A program made the position numbers and the translations under genes. Positions 33,634 to 42,886 of a stretch of DNA of 64,000 bases are shown one piece after another (position 1 is the first letter of the stretch; each line of letters opens with the position of its first letter). Under the pieces are notes generated by a model. The model was given only the letters and a program-made list of their open reading frames with translations. It ran no database searches and was not told where the DNA came from. Source of the stretch: CAYRNY01 sp964425755 (GTDB lineage Bacteria; Chloroflexota; Anaerolineae; Aggregatilineales; Aggregatilineaceae); NCBI GenBank assembly GCA_964425755.1, contig CAYRNY010000003.1, positions 1-64,000 on the forward strand, read 5' to 3'.

Positions 33634-33694
33634 TCTCCGCGTAGCATGTTTCGCAAACGGTAGTTTGAATGTCATAACAAGGAGCGAGTGTCGT

Positions 33695-34024
33695 ATGGCC
33701 GTAGGTGCACAGTCTCAGGTTCGGGTAACGCGGTGGCACGGTGGGCAGCACCCTACACTGGACAATATCACCCACCGGATGCGCGACGAGGGACTGCGAC
33801 CTTATGTATGGGCCAACACACCGAATTTCCGATACCCGCCTCGCAGCCATGGTTACGCCAAGACGCTTTACTGCGTGCAAGGCACCGTCGAGATTGCCTT
33901 CCCCCACACGCACCGGCGTGTGACGCTGCGGTCAGGCGACCGGATCGATCTGCCGCGCGGCGTGCGTTATAGCACGATTATTGGCCCCAGCGGCGCGCAG
34001 TGCGTCGAAGGGAGTCATGTCTAG
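33695..34024 (+). CDS. Small cupin-domain protein
   Basis: 109 residues from the ATG at 33695 (AAGGAG upstream); the longer frame from 33665 is unsupported. A single beta-barrel: RSHGYAKTLYCVQGTVEIAF resembles cupin motif 1 with His, Lys and Glu at metal-ligand positions, and LRSGDRIDLPRGVRYST is cupin motif 2 with the usual His replaced by Arg/Tyr. It may bind a metal or sugar-like ligand. Function unknown. Stands alone. Confidence 0.85.
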   Translation: MAVGAQSQVRVTRWHGGQHPTLDNITHRMRDEGLRPYVWANTPNFRYPPRSHGYAKTLYCVQGTVEIAFPHTHRRVTLRSGDRIDLPRGVRYSTIIGPSGAQCVEGSHV

Positions 34025-34301
34025 GCGCTGCATGCGTGAAACCGTAACCCTTTGTCCAGACAACAGTTGGAACTCACGCAGGTGCCAGTCTTCACGTCAT
34101 GCCTTGGGACGGCACGTCAACGCCGGGCACTGACAATTGAAAACTGAGGACTTGTTGGCGTGTCGCTCATCCGGCTATGGCCGGTTCGCACCGCGAAAAT
34201 CCTGCCAAAACAGTTTTCAAGTTAGCGACTTTGTTGTACAGTGTCAGGGTGAGCCGGTGCGGTTCATCCTGGTTTGTTTTGGTGAGCAGTGAGGTGAGGC
34301 G

Positions 34302-34943
34302 ATGCGACGGTTATTTGGACGCCGCGGGCGCGGGCGCGATGAGGATCGCCGCGCAGACGATGATGCCGCCCCGCCGGATGACGCGGCGGAGATGAGCGAC
34401 GAAAGCGCCGACGAGTTCGAGGCGTTTGTCCCGGTTGAGCGCGATTACCATGCGTATGATACGTATGGTGAGGACGAGGCCGGTGATTACGGTGACGTGG
34501 AGCGTGCCTGGACCGAATCCCCCGGCGACGACGAGGACAGCGGCGCGCGGTCGCGCCGTCGTCGCGTGCTGCGCGTGCGGCTGCCGCGTCCTGATCTTCC
34601 GGTCGCGCTGCGCTGGGATATACTGTTGCTGGCCGTCGGGTTGATCGCTGCGGGGATTTTTGGCACGCTGCTGGTGCAGGATGCCCTCACGGGGGATGTC
34701 GTGCGGTGGTGGCCGGTGGTGCTGGTCGGCGCGGCGCTGGTGTGGATGGTTGTGGCGCTGGTGCGGCGGCATGTGGCATCGTTCCTGGGTGCGGCAGCGT
34801 TCGCTGGCGTCGGCCTGGGCCTGCTCATGCATGCGCAGGATATCGCCCGTATTGAGGAGACATTGCTCGGCCTGGTACTGGTTACGATTGGGTTGGGAAT
34901 TGTGATACGCGGGTTCTTGCTGCGGCAGCGCGAACCGGCCTGA
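34302..34943 (+). CDS. Polytopic membrane protein with a charged N-terminal domain, unknown
   Basis: 213 residues. Residues 1-100 are highly charged and low complexity: a basic patch (RRLFGRRGRGR), a long acidic stretch, then another basic patch (RSRRRRVLRVRLPR). Four hydrophobic segments (about 107-205) follow with short loops. Looks like an inner-membrane protein with a cytoplasmic disordered tail. I recognise no family. The 277 bases before it hold no gene that I can support. Confidence 0.72.
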   Translation: MRRLFGRRGRGRDEDRRADDDAAPPDDAAEMSDESADEFEAFVPVERDYHAYDTYGEDEAGDYGDVERAWTESPGDDEDSGARSRRRRVLRVRLPRPDLPVALRWDILLLAVGLIAAGIFGTLLVQDALTGDVVRWWPVVLVGAALVWMVVALVRRHVASFLGAAAFAGVGLGLLMHAQDIARIEETLLGLVLVTIGLGIVIRGFLLRQREPA

Positions 34944-35055
34944 TGCGTGCGCCCGGTAGATGCATGAAACGCCAGTAAGTGATTTGGCATCATACTGTAT
35001 AGGTGGCATAGTCTGGACAAGGACTTATTGGAAAGACAGGTTGGAGGCGTGTTGA

Positions 35056-36897
35056 ATGAGTGGTGATGTGACGATTGGCCTCGCGTTTATCGCTGGGCTG
35101 ATATCGTTTATTTCCCCGTGTGTGCTGCCGCTGGTCCCAGCGTATGTGGGGTATATGGGCGGGCGCATGACGCAGCAAGTAACCGTGCAGAGCGCAGGTG
35201 GGGCCGGGCAGACTGCCAGGCGCAAGCGTTTTGGGACATTCATTCACGGCATTTTTTTTGTTCTGGGCTTCACGCTGTTTTTCGTGCTGTTTGGCTTGCT
35301 GACGACGGCGGCTGTATCGTCACTGACTGAGCTCGGCGTGACGGAAAGCGACGTGCGCGAAGGGATCGCGCGGGTTGGCGGCACCGCTGTGATCCTGTTC
35401 GGGCTGCACATCATGGGCTTGCTGAACCGCGTGTTTACCTGGCTGATGCAGCAGGCGGCCCGGCTCGACAAGAATCCCTACGGCAACCTGATCTCAATGG
35501 CGGCTGCGATCATTCTGATCGGTGCGGTGTACTGGCTGTTTGTCGAGTCGTGGTTCATGACGCTGCTGGTGGTGCTGTTGTTCACGCAGGTGTTCAACGA
35601 CGCGCTCAAAGCGGACACGCCCGGTGATTTCTGGCTGCGAGTGCTGGCACGCATTCAGACGGCGCTGTACGTGGATACGCGCCGCCAGGGGCAGGTGCAG
35701 GAACAACAGAAATACGGCTATTTCGGATCGCTGTTTATGGGGGTTGTGTTCTCTGCCGGGTGGACGCCTTGCATTGGCCCGATTTACGGCGCGGTGCTGA
35801 CGCTTGCGTCTACCGGCGGATCAATCTCCAAAGCCGGTACGCTGTTGACCGCGTATTCCATCGGGCTGGGGATTCCGTTTTTGCTCACCGCGCTGGCGCT
35901 GGATCAGGCACAGGGTGTGTTCCGCCGCTTGCAGCGTAACATGCGCATGATCGAAGCGTTTAGTGGCGTGTTCCTGATCCTGATCGGCGTGCTGGTTTTC
36001 AGCGGGCAGCTCGAACGGTTGGTGCAGTTCGGGCAAGAGGGCGAGTTAGGCGACATTTCGCTGAATCTGGAGACTTGCACGGTCGCGGTGGTCGAAGGCC
36101 GTGTGAGCCTGGACAACGCGCTGGACTGCGTGCGCGACGGGACGAAAGAGGATTTCTACGTGGCATATGTCAAGCCACGCTCCCAGGTGCAGCAGCCACT
36201 GATCGTTGCCGCCGCGAGCGTGGGCAGTGACGCGTCACCGCGACTCGATGTGCCGGAGCTGGGCGACGATACGGCGTTGGAGGCTGCCGGACTCGACCAG
36301 CCGCTTACCGCACCGGGACCGGGGAGCGTTGCGCCACCATCCGGTACGGTGATTGAATCCGCCGCCAGCAGTCTGCCGCTGAGCGATATCCCTGACCTGG
36401 GCAGCAACGCGCCCGTCACCGGTTCCGCCAGCGCCGACAACGACGCCGCGCAGCCGCCCGTAGGTTTATCCGTAGGCCAGCGCGCGCCCGACTTCACCGC
36501 AACCTTGCTCGACGGGCGAACTGTGGCGCTCTCGGATTTTCGCGGCCAGCCGGTGTTGGTGAATTTTTGGGCGACGTGGTGTGGTCCTTGCCGCGAGGAG
36601 ATGCCGGATTTCCAGACCATCTACGATGTGTACGGAGCTGACGGTTTTGTCGTGCTGGCGGTGAACAATGGGGAGCCACGCTCGCAAGTCGCGTCCTTTG
36701 TGGAGGAATTGGCGATCACGTTTCCGGTGGTGCTGGATGAATCGTCCAGGGTTAACGAGGATGTGTTTGGCAGCGCGATCTTGGGGTATCCGACCAGCTT
36801 CTTGCTGGACGGGGACGGCGTCATTGTGCGCTATTTCCCGCGCGCTGTGACCGGTCAAGAGCTGATCGCCGCGCTGGACGATCTGCTGAACAGCTAA
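35056..36897 (+). CDS. CcdA-like thiol-disulfide membrane carrier fused to a TlpA/ResA thioredoxin domain
   Basis: 613 residues. The N-terminal part (about 1-325) is CcdA/DsbD-beta-like: FISPCVLPLVPAYVGYMGG with Cys22 and AGWTPCIGPIYG with Cys239 form the redox pair, but an extra helix region and loop (about 115-225) separates the halves. A Pro/Ser/Ala-rich extracytoplasmic linker (about 330-470) leads to a TlpA/ResA domain with WATWCGPC (Cys509/Cys512) and PTSFLLDGDG. The protein would carry electrons from cytoplasmic thioredoxin outwards and deliver them with its own terminal domain, for example to cytochrome c apoproteins. Confidence 0.9.
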   Translation: MSGDVTIGLAFIAGLISFISPCVLPLVPAYVGYMGGRMTQQVTVQSAGGAGQTARRKRFGTFIHGIFFVLGFTLFFVLFGLLTTAAVSSLTELGVTESDVREGIARVGGTAVILFGLHIMGLLNRVFTWLMQQAARLDKNPYGNLISMAAAIILIGAVYWLFVESWFMTLLVVLLFTQVFNDALKADTPGDFWLRVLARIQTALYVDTRRQGQVQEQQKYGYFGSLFMGVVFSAGWTPCIGPIYGAVLTLASTGGSISKAGTLLTAYSIGLGIPFLLTALALDQAQGVFRRLQRNMRMIEAFSGVFLILIGVLVFSGQLERLVQFGQEGELGDISLNLETCTVAVVEGRVSLDNALDCVRDGTKEDFYVAYVKPRSQVQQPLIVAAASVGSDASPRLDVPELGDDTALEAAGLDQPLTAPGPGSVAPPSGTVIESAASSLPLSDIPDLGSNAPVTGSASADNDAAQPPVGLSVGQRAPDFTATLLDGRTVALSDFRGQPVLVNFWATWCGPCREEMPDFQTIYDVYGADGFVVLAVNNGEPRSQVASFVEELAITFPVVLDESSRVNEDVFGSAILGYPTSFLLDGDGVIVRYFPRAVTGQELIAALDDLLNS

Positions 36898-36916
36898 CAA
36901 CGCGAAAGGAGCGCGG

Positions 36917-37684
36917 ATGAGCCGCCTGGCAGACGATCCCCGGAAACTACGTCGCATCATTCGTACCAACCGCTGGGTGTTGTGGCTCGCGCGGCATTGG
37001 CTGGTGCTGGTGCTGGGTTTCTTCTTCATCTACACTGCGCTATCGCTGGTTGCGCCGGTCTTGATGCAGAACGGCTATGAAGACGCGGCGAATGTGATCT
37101 ACACGATCTACGCACCGATGTGCCACCAGTTCGCGTTTCGCTCGTGGTTCTTTTTCGGGGATCAACTCGTTTACCCGCGCGGTGTCAGTGGCACCGACCT
37201 GGGCACCTTTGAAGCGTATGCCGCCCGCGATCCGTTCTTCGACGGTTTGAACCTGGGTACGTGGTCGGCAGACTTGCAGCTAAGGGCCCGCTCGTTTAAG
37301 GGCAACGCGGAGATGGGCTACAAGACGGCGTTATGTCAGCGCGACGTGGCGATCTATGGCACCATGTTCCTGGTGGGTCTGCTGTTTGCCAGGGTGCGAA
37401 AGTGGCTGCGCCCGGTGCCGATCTGGTTATACATCCTGGTGGGGATCGTGCCGCTGGGGGTGGACGGGTTCAGCCAGATGTTGAGCTACCCGCCGTTCGA
37501 GTTCTGGCCTGTGCGCGAAACGTTGCCGGGATTCCGCGCGTTGACCGGCGCGCTCTTTGGCATGATGAACATATGGTTGGCGTTCCCGTACCTGGAAGAG
37601 TCCATGCGCGACACGAGCCAGGTGATTGTGGAGAAACTCGCGCGGGCAGAAGAGTTGCTTGCCGAAACAGAAGTGACGCGCTAG
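36917..37684 (+). CDS. DUF2085 family membrane protein
   Basis: 255 residues, five or six hydrophobic segments. Family signatures: IYAPMCHQFAFRSWFFFG (about 66-83) and ALCQRDVAIYGTMFLVGLLFAR, then PLGVDGFSQML. The conserved Cys-His-Gln and Cys-Gln-Arg-Asp motifs suggest metal or heme contact, which is inference. It follows the CcdA-TlpA gene by 19 bases with AAGGAG in the gap, so it is likely cotranscribed and may share a redox/envelope role. Confidence 0.85.
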   Translation: MSRLADDPRKLRRIIRTNRWVLWLARHWLVLVLGFFFIYTALSLVAPVLMQNGYEDAANVIYTIYAPMCHQFAFRSWFFFGDQLVYPRGVSGTDLGTFEAYAARDPFFDGLNLGTWSADLQLRARSFKGNAEMGYKTALCQRDVAIYGTMFLVGLLFARVRKWLRPVPIWLYILVGIVPLGVDGFSQMLSYPPFEFWPVRETLPGFRALTGALFGMMNIWLAFPYLEESMRDTSQVIVEKLARAEELLAETEVTR

Positions 37685-37709
37685 CGCATGCTGCATGACT
37701 GGTAAAGCC

Positions 37710-37738
37710 AAGCCCCGGCCAGCCGACCGGGGCTTTCT
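37710..37738 (+). terminator. Rho-independent terminator after the DUF2085 gene
   Basis: 9-bp stem AAGCCCCGG/CCGGGGCTT with loop CCAGCCGA, then TCT. Between convergent genes and usable from both sides. Confidence 0.8.
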
Positions 37739-37783
37739 GATTGAGGATGCCATCACACGCGGCGTATCGGGCGCAGGATCGCG

Positions 37784-38497
37784 TCAGTTCGTGTTGACGA
37801 CATGCGCGTTGATCGTGTAGCCGCGTCCGTGCATCGATACGATAATGTTCGGATAATCTGGGTCTTCTTCGATCTTGCGCCGCAAATTGCGAATATGATT
37901 GCGCACCAGTGCCGTATCGCCCCCGCCGGGGGGATATTGCCACAGGGTTTCGAGCAAGCTGTCGGCAGTATGGTGTTCCGTCGGATTGTCACATAGGTGT
38001 CCCAGCAGGTTGAACTCCGTCGGGGTAAGCGCTATGCGGCGGCCATCGATCATGACGCTGAGATCCTCTTTGTTCAGGCGCAGTGTGGCCTGTTGCTGAA
38101 AGTGGCGGCGCCGCACGGTTCGCCGGACCAATGCCCGCACCCGTGCGCTGAGTTCGCTCATCACAAAGGGTTTGCTCAGGTAATCATCCCCGCCGCAGTC
38201 AAGCGCTCGCGCAATGTATTCTGCATCATCTCGCGTGCCCATGAACAGGATCGGCGTATCAGTGACGTATGGCAGGGCGCGGATGCGCGGGCACAGTTCG
38301 AACCCGTTCATGTCCGGCAGGTCGATATCCAGGACGATCACATCAGGACGGGATTCTCGTGCAAGCTCAAGTGCGCTGTGGGCGTTGTCGGTGGTAAGTG
38401 TCGAATAGCCGTTATCGTGCAGCGTCTGGCACATGGCAGCGCGAATGTCGTCGTTGTATTCTGCGATCAGAAGCGTCACATTTGCACGTTTTGTCAT
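37784..38497 (-). CDS. OmpR-family response regulator with an altered acidic pocket
   Basis: 237 residues. Receiver (1-125) with phosphoacceptor Asp57 in VIVLDIDLP and Lys in LSKPF, but the usual Asp-Asp pair after strand 1 reads Glu-Tyr (LLIAEYNDD), losing one Mg ligand. The winged-helix output domain (about 135-232) has LTPTEFNLLGHLCDN, a transactivation loop with WQYPPGGGDTALVRNHIRNLRRKIE and GRGYTINA. It lies 125 bases downstream of a second OmpR regulator. Confidence 0.92.
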   Translation of the reverse strand: MTKRANVTLLIAEYNDDIRAAMCQTLHDNGYSTLTTDNAHSALELARESRPDVIVLDIDLPDMNGFELCPRIRALPYVTDTPILFMGTRDDAEYIARALDCGGDDYLSKPFVMSELSARVRALVRRTVRRRHFQQQATLRLNKEDLSVMIDGRRIALTPTEFNLLGHLCDNPTEHHTADSLLETLWQYPPGGGDTALVRNHIRNLRRKIEEDPDYPNIIVSMHGRGYTINAHVVNTN

Positions 38498-38622
38498 TCT
38501 CAGGCTCGCAAGGTCTGATAACCTGGTTCTGGCCTTTAGTATAAGCTACAAACGCGCACTTGTGATGCTGGTGCCGTGAAAGATATATGAAAAAGCTGCT
38601 GTCGTGAACCTCCTGTAGGCGG

Positions 38623-39327
38623 TTAACCGTCAATCATGTAACCCACTCCGTGTATCGTGCGGATAAAGTTTGTCTCGCTGTCATGTTTTTCGAGCTTTGC
38701 ACGCAGGTTGCGCACGTGCGCGCGCACCAGGTCAGGATCGCCGGTATGGGGCGGATAATCCCAGACAGCCTCCAGCAAGTGCTGCGGCGACAAAGCCTGG
38801 TTGGCATGCTCCATCAGGTAACGCAGCAGCCGGTGTTCTGTAGCGGTCAACTGGATCGGTTCCGAGTCATCGATTGTGAGCTGGTGGGTGTTAGAATCCA
38901 GGCGCAGCCGTCCGCTCTCGATCACCGGGCTTTCGATGATGGTGTTATGGTGGGCGCGACGGACAAGCGCCCGCACGCGTGCGGTAAGCTCAGCCACTTC
39001 AAAGGGCTTGCTGACGTAATCATCGCCGCCTGCGTCCAGCCCTGCGACGACGTCATCTGTGCGCCCTTTAGCGGTCAGGAACAGGATCGCCAGGTTATTG
39101 TACTGGCTATCGGCGCGGATCTTTCGGCACACGGCCAGCCCATCCAGGCCGGGCATGATGATGTCGAGTATCACCAGGTCCGGGCGGCGTTCAGCGAGCA
39201 TCTTTAACGCTTCCATGCCTGATGACGCGCGCCCGACCTCGTAGCCCTCGCGTCTGAGCGCGCGCGACAATGTGCCCAGCACATCGGGATCGTCGTCCAC
39301 AGCTAAGATATAAGGTGATGGTGTCAT
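38623..39327 (-). CDS. OmpR-family response regulator
   Basis: 234 residues. Canonical receiver: LAVDDDPDV, phosphoacceptor Asp in LVILDIIMP, Thr in FLTAK and Lys in VSKPF. Winged helix with LTATEHRLLRYLMEHANQALSP, WDYPPHTGDPDLVRAHVRNLRAKLE and GVGYMIDG. Its ATG overlaps the stop of the large GAF kinase by 4 bases, so the two are translated together and are a probable cognate pair. It resembles the regulator at 37784 closely enough (same WxYPP-GD--LVR-H loop) to suggest duplication. Confidence 0.94.
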   Translation of the reverse strand: MTPSPYILAVDDDPDVLGTLSRALRREGYEVGRASSGMEALKMLAERRPDLVILDIIMPGLDGLAVCRKIRADSQYNNLAILFLTAKGRTDDVVAGLDAGGDDYVSKPFEVAELTARVRALVRRAHHNTIIESPVIESGRLRLDSNTHQLTIDDSEPIQLTATEHRLLRYLMEHANQALSPQHLLEAVWDYPPHTGDPDLVRAHVRNLRAKLEKHDSETNFIRTIHGVGYMIDG

Positions 39328-41984
39328 GCGAGTTCTCGTTTATGATAAACCGGCAGATAAATGATGAACTGTGTACCTTGATTATATTGGCTCTGCAGTG
39401 AGATGCTACCATGACATTTCTCGACGATCTGTCTGCAGATGTGAAGGCCCAACCCGGTACCTTCCCCGGCAGCCTTGGTCGTGTAGAACGGTTCGAAAAT
39501 GCGCGTCTGCTGCTCGGCGGGAATGCCGATACCGTTGTCCCACACCGTGACCGCGACCGCTCCACGATCCGGATCGTAGCGCGTGCGGATGCCGATCGCG
39601 GGATCGTCCTTGTGGGTCACGGCGTCACGCGCGTTAAGCAACAGGTTGAGCCACACGTCTTCAAGCTGCCCCTGTATGCCGCTGATATAGGGCAGCTCGC
39701 CGGCAAGGTCGACGTTGAGGATCACGTTTCCCTGCTCGATATGGCCCTTGACGAGGGTCAGAGTGTTCTGCACCGTGACGTTAACATCTAGCGGCTGCGG
39801 CGTCTCATCGACACTATGCTGGCGGGCCATCGCCAATAACCGCCGTACGACTTCATGCGCGCGTTTGCCGGCGCGAAAGATCGCTGTGAGCGCTTCGCGA
39901 TCCGGATCGTCTTCGGCGACATCTTTCAGCAGCAGTTCAGCATCGCCAAGGATGGTCGTCAGCGGATTATTGATCTGGTGCGCGACGGCAGCGGCGAGTT
40001 CTCCCATCGCTGACAGCCGCGCGGTCTGGACCAGCTTGCTCTGGGCACGGTGCAATTCTTCCAGGCTGAGCGCCAGGTCGCGGTACAGGCGGGCGTTGTC
40101 AAGCGCGTTCGCGGCTTGCGATACCAGGGCCTGCGCCAGCTCGATCTCACGGCGTGGAAAGGTGCGGTGCTGGAGCGTGTCCACCAGAAAGACCAGGCCG
40201 GCGGTCTGCTCTTTGATCGTTAGCGGCAGTGCAAGCAGGCTGCGCCCGGCGCTCGCTTCGCAGAGGCGCTCAATTTCGGCGCTGTCGTTGGTCCGTGCGA
40301 CCTGCGCGCGGTCGAGCAGCATGGCGGTGTGCGGTAACCGCCCCAGGTCCAGATGCGGGTAGGCTTCGCCCTGCCAGATGATCTCGCCATAAGACAGCGC
40401 GACATTAAATTGTTCCTGGGCGGCGTCCCGGACGGCGATCTCGCACCAATCGGCACCGGCAGCAGCGAGCATCTCCTGCGCGTAGCGGAACAGGTTCTTG
40501 CGCTGGCGGGATGCATCCGCGCCGACCAACAACACAATGAGTTGCAGCGCGAGTTGCTGCAATGTCGGTATTGCGGCCTGTGGCACGCCTTGTTCGGGAT
40601 AAGGCGCGTGCAGGCGATAGAGGGTGGCGACACCGAGTAGTTGTTCCTGGGTGTACAGCGGGACATGCAGGATGCTTTTCGCGAAGTGGTGGTGGGGCGT
40701 CCACGCCTCAAGATCGTCGGGGTGGGTTGATTCTTGCGGTATGGTCACGACCGGCTGGCGCGTGCTGAGCATGCGGTCGAGCGCCGCTTTGTGTCGCGGT
40801 GACCATGCCGGGCCGCTGTTGGCTGCCCACAGCGCGCGATAGCGGATTGCCAGGGGGCGCAGTTCGCGTTTTTCAGGATGCCACTCGGTGATGTAACACT
40901 GCGCGACATTCAACGCACCGATCAACTGCTTGGCGATAATCGACAGCACGCGGTCCAGGGCCAGTGTTGAGTTTGCGGCATCGGCGGCCTGCACCAGCGT
41001 GCTCAGCTCACGGGTGCGGAGCACGCTTTCCTTGTACAGCCGGGCATTCTCGATCGCTACGGCGGCGTGAGCCGCCAGGTCTTGTAGCAGTTCGCTTTCG
41101 TGCAGCCCGAAATTGCGGTTCGCCTTCCGGTTGTTAATGCCGAGCACGCCGATCGGCTGGCCCTTGACCGACAGCGGTACGTACAGCAGCGAGCGCACGA
41201 GATATTCTGTCTTGAGTTTGTGCAGCCCTTCCTGGTCCCCTAGCAGGATCGGTTTGCCGGTGCGGTAGACCTGCCCGGCGAGTGTGTCCTGCGTGCGGAT
41301 GCGGAAATTGCGCGCGGTTTCGCTGTCGATGCCTTTTACCGCGCGGATGTACAGCGCGTCTTCATTTTCGTCGGGTAACAGCAGCAACCCCTCTTCCGCG
41401 TCACATAACCGGACCGCTGCTTCGACAATCTGCGTCAGCAGGACATCGAGGTCAAGCTGGGCGCTCAGCGATCGCGCCAGTGTGGAGAGTGTTTGCTGCT
41501 CGATCAGGCGGCGTTTCAAGAGCGCGCTGGTGTTCTCCGCCTCACCAGGACTCGGCGCGACCTGTTCAAAGGGCCTGTCGATATCGAGCAGCGCATCGCG
41601 TGTGCTATCGTGGGCCATCTGCCAGACTTGGCGCAATAGATCACTGGCCGCAACGGGAGTTTGGATGCACACACGCGCGCCCTGGCCGATCAAATGCCGT
41701 TCAAGTTTGGGGTTGTCATCAACCAGGGCGATCCAGGGGACAAGACCGAAGCGTGCCATGTGGTCCGTCAAGCGTTGCTGGTGGTTATTCGTCAGGCCGG
41801 CGTTGATCACCGCGAGAGCCACAGGCTGTTGTTGAAGAATGGCAATCGCGTCGCCCACATTGTATGCCTTGTGAACGTAATATCCGGCATCGGTCAGAAT
41901 TGAAGCCAGACGCGCCATCTCATCCGGATCGCTTTCCGCAACAAGCACGCGCATCGCGTTGAGTTGATTCAGGTAATCGGCCAT
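39324..41984 (-). CDS. Multi-GAF sensor histidine kinase with a degenerate N-terminal receiver
   Basis: 886 residues, soluble. Order: pseudo-receiver (about 10-130), in which the acidic cluster is VAESDPDE, the phosphoacceptor position reads Asn (LAVINAGL) and the Lys is lost (CIQTPV); GAF 1 (about 170-335); two further GAF-like regions (about 345-500 and 510-650); HisKA with H-box AVAHQINNPLTTILGD and His near 669; and HATPase_c with NARDAVTHKDDPAIG, VWDNGIGIP and GEGTGLGLHICRQIV. The GAF-type domains are likely sensors of cytoplasmic ligands or redox state. First gene of the kinase-regulator unit. Confidence 0.9.
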   Translation of the reverse strand: MADYLNQLNAMRVLVAESDPDEMARLASILTDAGYYVHKAYNVGDAIAILQQQPVALAVINAGLTNNHQQRLTDHMARFGLVPWIALVDDNPKLERHLIGQGARVCIQTPVAASDLLRQVWQMAHDSTRDALLDIDRPFEQVAPSPGEAENTSALLKRRLIEQQTLSTLARSLSAQLDLDVLLTQIVEAAVRLCDAEEGLLLLPDENEDALYIRAVKGIDSETARNFRIRTQDTLAGQVYRTGKPILLGDQEGLHKLKTEYLVRSLLYVPLSVKGQPIGVLGINNRKANRNFGLHESELLQDLAAHAAVAIENARLYKESVLRTRELSTLVQAADAANSTLALDRVLSIIAKQLIGALNVAQCYITEWHPEKRELRPLAIRYRALWAANSGPAWSPRHKAALDRMLSTRQPVVTIPQESTHPDDLEAWTPHHHFAKSILHVPLYTQEQLLGVATLYRLHAPYPEQGVPQAAIPTLQQLALQLIVLLVGADASRQRKNLFRYAQEMLAAAGADWCEIAVRDAAQEQFNVALSYGEIIWQGEAYPHLDLGRLPHTAMLLDRAQVARTNDSAEIERLCEASAGRSLLALPLTIKEQTAGLVFLVDTLQHRTFPRREIELAQALVSQAANALDNARLYRDLALSLEELHRAQSKLVQTARLSAMGELAAAVAHQINNPLTTILGDAELLLKDVAEDDPDREALTAIFRAGKRAHEVVRRLLAMARQHSVDETPQPLDVNVTVQNTLTLVKGHIEQGNVILNVDLAGELPYISGIQGQLEDVWLNLLLNARDAVTHKDDPAIGIRTRYDPDRGAVAVTVWDNGIGIPAEQQTRIFEPFYTTKAAGEGTGLGLHICRQIVEKCHGSISLQSQYNQGTQFIIYLPVYHKRELA

Positions 41985-42113
41985 ATGCTGTTCTGCCCGG
42001 TCGCTTTCCAGATCATGCCATTAGTGTACACGGTTTTGCGTGTGCAAGTACACGTTGACGCGCCGTTCTCGGCGTCGATTACACAGGCAGTACTGGCGCG
42101 CGTATGGTTCGAG

Positions 42114-42728
42114 TCACAGGCTGAGCCGCTTACGCCGGTCGGTGATATCGTCATCAATGGCTTGCCGGTCGACTTCTAACGTCGCCTCGTCGACGGACGG
42201 CATAGTGTGCACGCCGCTTTCCGTTAATGCCATCTCGCGCGCCCGGCGCAGCCGCTCGGCCAGCGGCTCATCGTCCGCTACAGCGGTCGAGTCTGGGGTG
42301 CCGGGTTTCCGTTCGCGTTCGATCTGCGCGGCAACCGCTTCAAGCTCGTTTACATGTTGAATCAGTTCGCCTGTGGCCCGACGGTGTTGGTCCAGGTCGG
42401 CCTGCAGCAGAGCATACTGCTGCCGGGTAAGCTGGATCTGGCGGACAAGGTAGCGCGCGGCGGCTTCGTCCCCGGCCTGTAGCGCCCGGTCGGCTTCGGT
42501 GTCCCACGATGCGATCTGCTGTTGCATCGCGTTGAGCTTGTTTAGCGTGCGATCTTCTTCGTCCAGCGCCGCCTCGATGCGTCCCTGTAACTGCGCGATC
42601 GTTTGCTCGATGTCGATGCCCGGCGCACGGGAAACATCTGGAGCATCGCGGGACGCACCGCGATCCCTCAGCACGCTGTGCAGGTTGGATTTCAGCAGAA
42701 CGTTGAGCTTGTCGAATAATCGCGCCAT
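42114..42728 (-). CDS. PspA/IM30-like coiled-coil protein
   Basis: 204 residues, almost wholly helical. The beginning MARLFDKLNVLLKSNLHSVL resembles the amphipathic membrane-binding helix of PspA/Vipp1; IDIEQTIAQLQGRIEAALDEEDRTLNKLNAMQQQI and the following heptads fit the coiled-coil hairpin. Shorter and more divergent than E. coli PspA (222 residues). Such proteins bind stressed membranes. It lies 129 bases upstream of the multi-GAF kinase on the same strand and is divergent from pgeF. Confidence 0.72.
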   Translation of the reverse strand: MARLFDKLNVLLKSNLHSVLRDRGASRDAPDVSRAPGIDIEQTIAQLQGRIEAALDEEDRTLNKLNAMQQQIASWDTEADRALQAGDEAAARYLVRQIQLTRQQYALLQADLDQHRRATGELIQHVNELEAVAAQIERERKPGTPDSTAVADDEPLAERLRRAREMALTESGVHTMPSVDEATLEVDRQAIDDDITDRRKRLSL

Positions 42729-42886
42729 AATCTCCTACATCTTTTCAGTCAACGGAACGTATGAACGTAGACAGTGCTGTCGTCAGGTCTAATAGAATAT
42801 CAACGGTTTGGCTATCGGCGTGTGCTGCTGTGTGCGTTATAATCCTATTCTAGCAGGTTACGCGGGTTAGACGAGAAAGGTTTCCT

